From: Mactra quadrangularis
Lineage: Eukaryota; Mollusca; Bivalvia; Venerida; Mactridae
Assembly: GCA_025267735.1 (NCBI GenBank)
Contig: CM046305.1
Coordinates: 37,035,108 to 37,099,107, forward strand
Reading direction: 5' to 3'
Length of the DNA: 64,000 bases
The stretch's first letter is position 1. Every line of letters begins with the position of its first letter. Shown in pieces: positions 1 through 12,200 of the stretch. A model generated the notes under the pieces. That model was given only the letters and a program-made list of their open reading frames with translations. It made no database searches and was not told the DNA's origin. A program made the translations under genes and the position numbers.

Positions 1-6
1 TTTCAG

Positions 7-156
7 AGTTATGTCCCAGACAAGAAATTGGACACCGACGCAGCTGCCAAAGCCACCGCCAACGCTGCCGCCGCAGCTGCGGACAACATGAGGGACACTT
101 GTATGTCGTCTGACTTCGTTATGCGACACAAAAAATCAAATAAAAAGATTGACTAA
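7..156 (+). CDS. possible terminal exon of an unidentified plus-strand gene
   Basis: The window opens with tttcag, a usable 3' splice site. An open frame from base 7 gives 49 codons and then TAA. The peptide begins SYVPDKKLDTDAAAK, has an Ala-rich middle and ends basic (RHKKSNKKID). GC content is clearly higher here than in the flanks. If real, it is the last exon of a gene lying to the left, nested in an intron of the opposite-strand hydrolase, because that gene's 3' exons must also lie to the left. The product is not recognised. The polypyrimidine tract and branch site are outside the window, so this is suggestive only. Confidence 0.3.
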   Translation, partial: SYVPDKKLDTDAAAKATANAAAAAADNMRDTCMSSDFVMRHKKSNKKID

Positions 157-209
157 AGATTGATAAAACCGTGGCGACAGACAAAGCTTTATTCACTCAA
201 TCGACTCAC

Positions 210-3200
210 CAGGTAAAGTTAAGGACAAGCTTATGAAAACATCTAGCCAGAAACTGTGTGTCACGTAATCCTTTTAATCCTGACGCTTTATATACTTTCA
301 GTACAGCGTAGGCATGAACAGGTGGATTGACATCATCAAATGCAAACTCATAAGCTGGAATCTGAAAATAGTGGATTACAAATAATCTCATTGTATTGAT
401 TTGGTGTTGATGTTGATGATTATTGATGATGATTATGTTGATGACAAATGATGAAAATAATTGATGGCGTTATCAACGATGGTAATGATGACGATAGTTA
501 ATGATAATTAATGAAGATGACGTAGGTGAAAATTTATAATAATAATAGATGGCGTTGATGATTATGTCGATAGTGGAGATGACAGTTATGGATAATTGAT
601 GAGGATGACGTTGAAGACAATAATGATAATAATTGATAATTGATAATTGATGGTGTTGATGTTGATTATGGTGGTGATGGGGATGAATGATGATTTACTA
701 AGGATGATGGTCATGATCAGGGTTATGGTAATGATCAAAATGATAATGATGATGGTAATGCACATTTTGAAAGACTTGCCACGTCGATATTGTACTTATG
801 AACAGTTATAAACAGGCGTTGTTGATCAAGCGTCTGTCACCTTCAGGGTATATTTGTGAGCAACAAAGAGAGCATTTTCTTTCATTTGTATAAGTGATTT
901 TATTTTTGGCATCGTTCCAAGAAAGTATAAGATTACTCTTTTCACGCTTCAACAATTTTCAACATAGACAAAGAGTCGTACTTCAAGCATGACACTCATT
1001 AACATCTCATTATAATAAAATACTACGCCGGCTTGTGTTATCGTTCACAAATGTATACTGCTAGCAATTCCTCTCAAACTAGGTGGAGCTGTAAAAACCG
1101 CCTTCTCACTCCATCATAGTCTCCGCCTTCAATACCTTATTGTCTAGGACGGAGCTTGTCGATTCAAAGAGAAAACAAATTGCAGAGAGCGTTTAAATTT
1201 TATACATTCAAGAATAGTATATATTTAATTTATAAAGCAATCATGACATGAAGAATGTTCGAGAAATCAAAGTACTGATAGTACTGAAACTACACACTGC
1301 ATGACGCTACATTCTTGTAATAAAGAACTATTCCGACTATTCCCGACGAGAATATCCGTCTATGACGTCATATACATACCTCATTTGGAACTCATCGTCC
1401 TTTCACTGCAATCACCTCAGCTTTATCTAGACGCCATTTTGGAACTATCTTTGCGTCACATGCCAGAACAAATGCTTTAACCATGTTTAAGTTAACAAAG
1501 CCACGCTAATTTAGGCGATGCATGATTAATGCCTCGTTCTAGACCATAAATTCGAAATTCATGATGCAATGATATTGCAAACAAACATTTGGTCACATAT
1601 ATAACATGCAAAAATGTTTTTGTTTTGTTTTCAAAACTTTGTGCTTAGCCTGACGTATGTAGCAAAAACAACAATCATGATGGAACCCCCTCTCCTTTCG
1701 AGATTATTTTATTAAATAAATGGTCAAGGTGTTTGAAATGATACATACCTGTCCGTTTGGATGCATGTACCATTCTCTTAGCAATAAAACAAGTTGTGAT
1801 TTAGCGAACTGTATGTCAATCTTTGACATTGGTATCATATGGAAGGCTAAGTCCCAGGACGCATACTGTAAAACAAAAACAAATAAACGAAACACAAGAC
1901 AGGATTTATGGCAGTGTCTGAGTTAAGACTATTTTCAGGAATCACATTCGGAACAACCTCGGCGAACATCTACGAAGATATACCTCGGAATTCAGACGTA
2001 GTAGGAATACAGCCAAGTTATAAGGTTCGGCGACTGTCATTTTTATGTCAACATTTAATAATGACAATGTTACACGCTTTATCACATCATTTTATCAGTA
2101 CAATGTCTCACATGTCATACCTTTGTATAGTTCAGACTATATTACCACAGAAAACAAATTCCTAGATCTACTTTTTCACCTAATGATATCCGAGGATTAT
2201 CTAGGTAGAAGATCGCCGAGGTAGTTCCGAATGCAGGAATCATTCATCTTTTCTCACTGATGTTGTCAAATCCTTCCGGCCACTGTGATCTCCCTTGTAT
2301 TTTTTTCTCGGATGAAACTAGACTACATTAATACAGTCTCACATATATAGTATTCCTCTGAGAGAGTTTAACTTGCTTTGTTATAATAAGTACTCGCATT
2401 TTATAGTCTACTCGTCTAGTACGTTTTATGCTGATTCATGTTCACCATTTTTGCGTGTTTTTATTAATCTTGTAAAAAAAATGCAACGTCTAGTCTCAAA
2501 ACGTATTTCAAAGTAAATGTAAGCACATCATACGTGTATGGGCCTAGTCTATTTCCATTAAATCATCACGTCTGGGAATGTGTTGTGTTCGTAGTGGCTG
2601 TACTACTGATTCAAGCAGATATGACAGTTTGAGCTTAATAGATTAACTACGTCAATTTTTAGATATATAAAGTGATGATATACCCATGGATATTCCCATT
2701 TATCCGGCATTGATATTACATCTCTATTGAATAAATGTATCCAATCTTTATTACGACCCCAAAGTTTTCTGTTTTCTGGCGGCGGAGGTTGGGTCTCATC
2801 ACCATGCATCCATTCTGTAAAACATGATATTTTTTAGATAAATAAACTAGTTAATAAGAGACTTTAGTCAGTTATTTTCCCTTGTATACTCTTCAAATAG
2901 GTAGGTCCAATTAGTTGGATTACTCAGGTTTTACCCTTACTTTTCAATGTAAATTTGCCAAAATTAATTTTTAATAACTTTTTTGTAAATCATTTCATTT
3001 GTTTGAAAGTATTTGAAGTATTTTTATGGTAAAGAACTATCTAAATTTAATCACTTCTGTTAATATCTTCATTAACAAGAAAGATATAAGTTGAAATATT
3101 TTATTGTCCTTACATAGGACTTCAATGATAAAATCAAAGGATTCCAACTGATAGGACCTACTTACCAATTCAGATTTTACCAGGGAAAGATAACTGACTA

Positions 3201-6200
3201 AAGTCCCTTATTAAGTGATTATCTAGCCACGTAGTTAGATAGCCACTAGTCAAGTAGGGATCAGTCATAAGTGGTTTACTAGTTAACTAACTCACTACTA
3301 GTAATAACTAAAAGTTAAAAGTTAAAGTGTGGTTTGCTTCCATATACATGTTCAGCCGACTTTATATATTGTACGATAACCCCTGAACATTGAAATCACC
3401 TTCAGGGAGGCGATCACTCACAGTATAACACTGTAAAAAATGGGAACACGTAACATGTTTTATAAGTGTTTAAAACGAAAACACTGCAATTTACTTTCGT
3501 AACACATCCGTTTAATATAGTAACACTTAAAAAGTAACATTTAAAAAAATCGGCAGTGTTTTACTTTAAAACGGTACCATTTTCAATCGTTAAAATTTGT
3601 TCGTCTGAAAAATTAATAATCGCAATGGAGAAACAAATGTAACTACAAAACGATATATTAGACCCAACATCTTCATTAGAATACGGATTTTTGCGTATTT
3701 TTTTTACCAGAAACGGAAATGTAAAACACGTGCGTTTTCACTAGTGTGCAAAACGAACACACTTCATAGTCTCTTAGCGAAGCTTTGACTTTTTTTATAA
3801 ACACACAGATATGTAAATATATTAAGAATGGAATGCGTAAGTATTCTTTAATATTAAATTAACATTGTTAACGTGGAAACTATATAGTCCCAATCACCAA
3901 TTAGTTTTGTTTGGAGATTATGGAATGTTCGAATTCAAGGTTGAAGCGCTGTCTGCTCGCGCCCAGAAAATCGTCGGAACATTAATGTAAGTAATGTATT
4001 GCTTTAATATTTCTTGGGTCGCTTTATCGCCTGTCGTGTTTTCAGTCTCCAGTTTTGAAATTTAGTAATAAAATTTATGCAAGGGAAGAGCTTTTTGACG
4101 TGGGATACATTTTGTCATCAGTTTTCGCGACATTCTTTGAATTTCGTTGGTATTATCTGTGGCCATTTAGGATCAGTGGCGCCTACACAGCTATTTGTTT
4201 AAAAAGAAAATATTAACTTTTTTGTATCAATTTTTGCATTCCCTTCTGCATTAATATATTGTTATTATTTACTCAGTTAGTTTGTGCGTTTGTTGTTGGT
4301 CTAATACAATAGCTAGTACCTAATTTCATCCCTGTCCTAATTTCGTCACCCCACCTCATACACTTAAAGCAATTTTCTGGGTCCTAATTTCGTTCCTGTC
4401 CTAATTTCGTCACCCCACCTCATACACTTAAAGCATTTTTCGGGGTCCTAATTTCGTTCCTGTCCTAATTTCGTCACCCCTTCTTTATTACAAAAAGCAT
4501 ATAGCAATTATAAAATATACACTTAAAATAACTCTATTTTTATATGGAAGGGATGTAATTACACATTGCAGATGACGAATTGTTTTAAATTTTCAATGTT
4601 GTTACTTTATACAATGTATTTTAGGGAAAAAGAGCAGATGCTTGAAGAAATGATATGAAAATAATACTCAGACTGTGAGACAAGTTATTTAATGATACAT
4701 TATACAGGCATGACAGGCTTTTTTCCATGGTGGTTAGGCCAAGTTAAAATTCTGTGTTTATGGGAATAGCCTGAGAAATGAGAGGTGGGGTAGGTTTTTT
4801 GTTGTTGCTTTTTACTCATGAAATCACTATTTTTTGCAGTTATGAACACAAAAACCACCCAAGTTTGCTGACTTTGAAATAAAAACTTTAAGGTCGGCAA
4901 CTTATTTAGGTAGTCGGGTGCCCTAAGCACAGCTATTCTCATTTTAGGCCTTGGTTAAGCATGCATGTTTTATCCTGTTATATTTTTATTAATTTAAGAC
5001 TAGAATGTGATTGAGTTTGAGTGTGTCATCATATTATCATAAATCCTTGAATTTAATATTGTTATTTTCATTTTTATTCAGGTTGGTTATTTACTATACA
5101 TACACCTTTTGGAAGGAAAGGCAGAGACAATGCTAATAACTGAGAAATGGAACCATATTGTTGAATGAGTTGTGTTTATATGAGTTTTGTATATATATAG
5201 TGTTTGGGGAGAGTAATGGAGCTTTTGGCAAACTGAAATGTACCCGTCTTACAAAGTAAGTTAATTCACTGAAGTTAGTAATATAATTTTTGGTTTGTTC
5301 AACCTAGCATAGTGCAGAAGTCCTATTTATAACCTGGTACTAGAGTTAAAACTACTACTTTGGAATGTTACAGCTTATTTTGCCTTTAAAAAATTTTGAT
5401 AACAGCAAATTTTTAAATATATTACTATAAGTGAGAGTAACTCATACTGGTACAATGTATATATCTTTTAAACTGTATAGAAATTGCTTTACAATAATGC
5501 AGCACATGTCAAGTTTATCTATAATATAGAATTATCAACAAAGTAGCCCTTAAAGTATTTTTCAATTGTTAATTGTAATGTATATATTTCAGAAACAATC
5601 AAACATCCATCATTAAAGTTCGATAGAAGTTGAAATATGTGTTAGAGATGGTACATGATGATATAGGATAGAGGGAAAGAAGAAAGAGGATGTAGATTAC
5701 AAAAGTTAATCCCAATACAATTGAACTATTAATTTATAACCAGATAAATGATAATATAAAGATGGATTATATATTTGATATTAAGAACAATAATGATTTA
5801 AATTGCTTGTATTTTTTCAATACTGATTCATCACACTGACTAAGATTCTGTGGGCATTTTCACAAAAAAAACTCAAAGAAATAAGTATCGTGAGCCAATT
5901 TAAAAAAATTAAAGTTCAAAGCCTAAAAGATATAATATAATAATTATCATGATATGAATTTAAGAAAGAATTCATTATTCTACCATATTAGAGAATATTT
6001 TAGTTAAAGTTTATTGGACAAAGAAGAAAGGTATTATAAATGTTTTCCTGATTTTTACTTACAATGATTTTTATGTAACATTTTTGTGAAAATGACCACT
6101 CTTCTTTAAATTTCTACTAGTTTACATCTCGGTCAATAGTCATAGTCATGTAGGTGTGACTGGGCTTAAGATTCTTGATGTTTTTAGATTGAACAAAAGT

Positions 6201-9200
6201 CAATGACATAATAAGTGAACTATATACTTATGAAATGAATATAATTATTTCATTAAGTTGGTGTTATAAAATTTTTAGTTTCAATAAGATAGTGTTATAA
6301 GATAGTGTTTAATGCAGAGATCTTTTGTTACACTTTAGTTAAGTGCATGTTCTGAAGAAGAGGAGAGTATAGTTAATACATAAACTTAAAAATGACTTAA
6401 AATCCATCTTAATAATGTTTCAAGTACACTAATGTTTTTGCAAAATTTTGTGTAGGGGAGTCAAACCCCATTGGAAAAGAGACTATATGTACAAGTGACA
6501 CATTATCACTATTTAATAGCTTTGTGTGTGTATGTTAATATGAAGGTAATATGAAGGAAATAATCACAAGTAAAATATTTTAACTAACTATTATTTTAGT
6601 CACTCAAAATAAATTATGGTTGCATTTTTATGACAAATAAATGATAATTTAATCTTTTCAAATTATGTTTTTTATTTATTTGCATATTTTCAGCCGTGAC
6701 TTTGATTAAATAACATTGTTAGTTAGTCAAAGTTTCATTTTAGAAAGACTTGGCGAACAGTGCTCTTAAAGCAATAAGTTTCAGCTTTGCAACAAAACAT
6801 GTGAAAAATACAAACATTTTCAGTGTTTATCAAGAAAACACATGAGGTGTTTTAATATGGCGTTACGTGTGCAAAAAGTGTAACAAGAAAGTGTTTTGAT
6901 TTTAAACGCGTCAAGTGTTTTAATTTAAAACACTTTTACATGTTTTCAATGCGTTCTGGTGTGTTATTTTGATATGTGTAATGTTTTATAACAAAACACA
7001 AGCATGTTTTAAAGCAAAACATGTTACATGTTTAAAGTGGTAACATGTTTTAAAAGTGTAACAGAAAAGTGTTTTAAAAAGTGTTTAAAAGCAAAACAAC
7101 TGTTTTTACAGTGTACCCATTTATATCTAGGTGGTGTGGAACAACTGTTTACAGTTAACTTAATTTCTAAATTTCTAGACCAACAAAATTTGCAGTGGCC
7201 CAAACCTGGAACTTTTCGACCGCTTAGCGTGTCCTACCACTGGACCACTGCTCCCATAACTATGAGTTAACGAAGTTCATACAGACAACGGTTATTGTCA
7301 TTCACAGTTAAAATCTAATTTCAAAAATTGTCTTTTAACATGAACTTTATTACAATATTTTGCACTGATATAATGCCAAGCAGACGTACCGAATCAAAGA
7401 CACTATAGATCTATATTGAGATAAGCGTCAGGCATATGGTTGGTTCAGAGTACAAACTCTGAGTACAATGACTCTGAATCGTAACGATGGACTATGAATA
7501 TACATAAATATTTGGTCCTGGATATATTATTAAGCGCTTTTGAACATATAATCAATATGAAAAAAGCGCTATACAAATGCGGTATATAATAATATTGTGT
7601 GGTCTATTAGCGTGACATTATGGAAATTAAATCTATTAAGTATGATGGCATATTTCTGCCAACAGATAACCACATAACTAACTAATTAATTAAGAGGTTA
7701 ACTAGTTAAAGTAACTAGTTAACTTCGTAAGTTAATTTATGTTAAGTGGTTAACTAGTTATTGTAACTAGTTAACCACTTAAATAACGCGTTAGTAAAGT
7801 GGCTTACTAGTAGCCACAACTAGTTAACTTCTTAAGTTGATTTAGATAAGTGGTTAACTAGTTACCGTAACTAGTTAACCACTTAAGTAACGCGTTAGTT
7901 ATGTGGTTATCTGTGGCAGAAATATGCCACTATAATAAAGTAAAGAGAAAAAGATCAAAGTTTTGATAATGTTTCCTCTAACAGGTTCATTTCGTTCTTC
8001 TGTATAACTGTGACTCACAGTTTATAAACTGTTTCATCCCATTGTATATATAGAGTTATAGAAGAGTTAAAATAATGAAAAGGAGAGTCACATCATATAG
8101 TGTTTATAATACCTTTGAGAATGTAATAATAAAATTGTTTACTCCATAATAAACCAGCATAGGCTTGTCTAGCAATCTCTTTTTCTTGTTTATTACGATT
8201 TGGAATCACCTAGAAAATAATGCAATAATAAAACAATAATAAAAATAACCAACAATAATAAAATGATAACGATAATGATCATTATAATACAGTACAACCT
8301 CTCTTGAGCGACACCCACTGGGAGGTACTAAAGTGTGTTGCTGTTCAGAGATGGTTGCTCTGCAGAGGTTGAACGCAATCAAAATTACACCTAAGGGAAA
8401 TATCAAAAGTTGTTGTTGTGTAGAGAACTGCTCTGTAGAGGTTTTACTGTATTAATATCAGTGATAATAACAATAAAAAACAAGTATATCAAGAAAGCAA
8501 AATGTTGGAAAGCGGTCATACTGAGCTTAGCAACTACTAGGGCGCCAATTTTTGTGCAGCTCATTACAATAAATGTTTGTATTTAACTGATGTGTCAATG
8601 TTTAAGTAACATATATATACGGCAATACTAAGATATGAATTTAATCGTTTCAGACAAACTTAACTTAAGTTCCATCAATCTATTTGTACAATGTCATTAC
8701 TCAAGAAAATAAAAGTTTAAGTCAACCTCCTCGTAAAATTGATCAGCTTCTAGTTTTCTTTGCTGGAATGTTGTTTCAAATTTTTCTTCAGAAAATGTTT
8801 GTCCACTAGGTGGAGCTTCAGCACTTTGATATAGCCTCACTTTGATAATCACTTCCTGTCCTGGTTCCAGGTCGAGGACATAATGAGCAGCACATTTAGT
8901 ACCATAGTGTTTGGGATTGACTTTGTCATGTTGACCTGTAGAATAGAAGTACGTGATTTAAAATGCTAAGAAAACAATGAAAATGGTTTCTATGACACGT
9001 GACAATGAAGTCACTAATTCTATGGTTTGAAGAAGAAAACAGTGAACAATCCACTTCGATTAGGAGTTCTAAAGAGCTGTAAGTATTCTAATTCTTGTCA
9101 AATGTCCTTGATACCCGCGATACTTAAATCTTCTAGAACCCGGAGTCGAAGCTAAGTGCTTTCTTCTTGAAACCGTAGCATTTTTGACGCCATTTATTAA

Positions 9201-12200
9201 CACGAGGTACTGCCACCGTATTGAAATTATTTTCTGTTATTTACTGGTTGGTGGAGAAACAAGTCGTTGCTCTATTTCCAGAGGGACGTAAGTCATTGTT
9301 TTGGAATATTCATTGGTGATATCGTTGTGTTCGTTTGTTTCAAGCACTACTCGACTTTAAAAGTTATATCTCTGTTGAACTTCTCTAAATAGACGAATAC
9401 TTAATTGCAATAAAAGTCAAGTCATACTCATAGTAGCTCACTGTCTGAATTTTCAAATGCTTTTTCTCAAAACCATTATAATATATATGTTATATATGTT
9501 TATTAGCTATCGGCTAAGTTTAGCCTTTGGCCATTTCCATCGAGATATTTTATGGCAAAGACAAAAATACAAGTTTCATACATTACATACAGAGAATCTA
9601 CATAAAAAATAAACAGGATATCTATGAATAAAATTAACAGAATATATATGAGAAATTATACAATAATTAATCATCCAAAAACATTATACATTTTCCAAAA
9701 TATTTTTACGTTTTTTAAGACTTTCTGAGATAAATTTGGCAGAATTTATGTTAAACTTTTTATTATTTGACGACATTATATTATTAAATTTATGGATACA
9801 TGCCCATTTTGCATACGGGAGATATTTTTTTCTTATGTCAATATAGGCTGGGCAGCACATAATGAAATGATACTCAGTCTCAACAAAATTCATGTTACAT
9901 AACCTACACAGTCTGTTTTCTCTTAAAGTGCCCGATATTCTTCCTGCTTCGATTTCTAAATTATGATTGCTTAATCTAAAACAAGTTAATTGTTTTCTTA
10001 ATTTATCATTAAATACATTATCAAGATACTGTTCATATTTAAAACCATTTTTAAAATTTGCATAATACTTAAGTCTAGACATTGAATTGATAGTTGTAGT
10101 CCAGTTTTGAATAAATTGATCTTTAATTCTATCTCTGATTAAAGGGAAGTAATTATGATTTGGATTGAAGGTTGTTCTTATATAAGACAAACCCAGGTGA
10201 TCTAAAATAGAATTTAAACGTGCAGCCCAACTTCTGTTTCTCACATTTATACAAAGATCCCAGTACATTTGATTACAGTAAGATTGATCGTTTTTCATAA
10301 TTTTAGTCCAAAATTTTACAGCTCTTATTTTGCTAAGTGTGGATAATGGGTAACGCCCTAATTCACCGTACACTGCATAATTAGGTGTTTGGTGTTTTAC
10401 TCCTAAAATAGATTTGCAAAATCGAATATGTAGTTTGTCGATTTCAGTGTGGTTATAAACCCCCCAGACCTCAGCCCCGTACAGAAGTATTGGAGTAATC
10501 ATGGAATCAAATAAAGACAATTTTGTTTTAATATCTAAACTAACCTTATCAAACAATGACATCAAATTGTGATAAGCACATAAGGCTTGTTCATTAAGTG
10601 TTTTTACTGCTAATGCCATTTTACCATTGTATGAAAAATTAATTCCTAGGTATATAAAATTATCTACCATTTCTAGTTTTACCCCATTTATAAAAAAATC
10701 AGGATGGTTATTTAATCTCTTGTTTTCAAAAATACATACTTTAGTCTTATTCACATTAATTTTTAAACCCCACTTTTCAGAGTATTGATATATATTATCA
10801 ATTTGTGATTGTAAGCTTTTTGGGTCTGTTGTAAAAAGAACAATGTCATCAGCAAACAGAATCATGTACATTGATAAAAGCTGTAAATCTTTTTCAGTCA
10901 ATTCGTTCATATTAAAACAATCAACAATGTCATTAATAAATATAATGAATAATAATGGAGACAAAGGTTCACCTTGTTTTAAACCAACTGTTACGTTAAA
11001 AAAATCAGAAAGTTCCATACTACTTGAGAACTTGATACAAGATTGTACATCGTTATAAATATACTAGACAAAACTTCTAACGCAACACGTAAATACGTGA
11101 TAGTTTCCTTAATATTCAACAATTTTTCTTTAAATTGTACACAAACATTCAACATGTTCACCACAATCGATTTGAATAATCGGTTTTAAAATTTTACACA
11201 TTATTTTTCTAAAACAACGATTTATCGTGTTTAACAGATTACGTGTGTCACGTGAATCACGTGCAAATACAGAATTTCAAAATTTCACAGTTCAATACTC
11301 TATCGGCCGTTTTTCACTTTAACACATTTCGTTTTATCAAATAGACGTTTATTATGCCACGATTGCGCACTGAACTTCGGGGTCAGGCCATTGGATTGTT
11401 GCAAGCTGGAATTTCAACGCGCCAAGTTGCAAGAATGATGCGATGTGCTCCGTCAACAATATCCAGGCTTTGGCAAAAGTTCAATCAAACAGGTATGTAA
11501 CGGACCCGATATTTACTTCATACTCGTCCCATGATTTTTCATTCCTGATCGTTGAAGTTTTAAGTTAAAAGAACAGAATTCAGTTTCTTACTTTCATCGT
11601 TTCAGGTCAAGTTTCTGATCTTCCAAGAAGGAGTCGTGGACGTGTAACGACCAGACAACAGGATAATCGTTGGAATCGTGTGATTTTTTCTGATGAGTCG
11701 AGGTTCACTTTACAAAAGACAGATGGTCGTGTACGTGTTTATCGACGTCAGGGTGAACGCTTAAGTGACGCCTGTGTCGTCGAAGCTAATGTCTTTAGAC
11801 GAGGGTCAGTAATGGTATGGGATGGTATAACACATAACGCTAAGCTTGGACTTGTTGTTATTCCTGGTACTCTCAACGCTCAACGCTATTGTGACATTAT
11901 CCTTCGTAATGTACTCCTTCCATACGTCAATGCCAACCAAGGAAACGTCATATTCCAGCATGACAATGCTAGGCCACATGTTGCTCGTGTCTGTACACGG
12001 TTTCTTCAGGAAAACAACATTGCAACACTGCCTTGGCCTGCATACTCAGCAGATCTCAACCCCATCGAGCATTTATGGGATGAACTTGATAGGCGTGTAC
12101 GGCAACGTCATGTTCAACCTCAGACTCTGCAACAACTGTCTGATGCCTTACTTCAGGAGTTTGACAATATTCCGTTGGCATTTGTTAGGCGTTTAATTGC

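Noticed and set aside
11846..12196. 116-codon plus-strand ORF
   Set aside because: Shadow of the Tc1 transposase in another frame; no family motifs.
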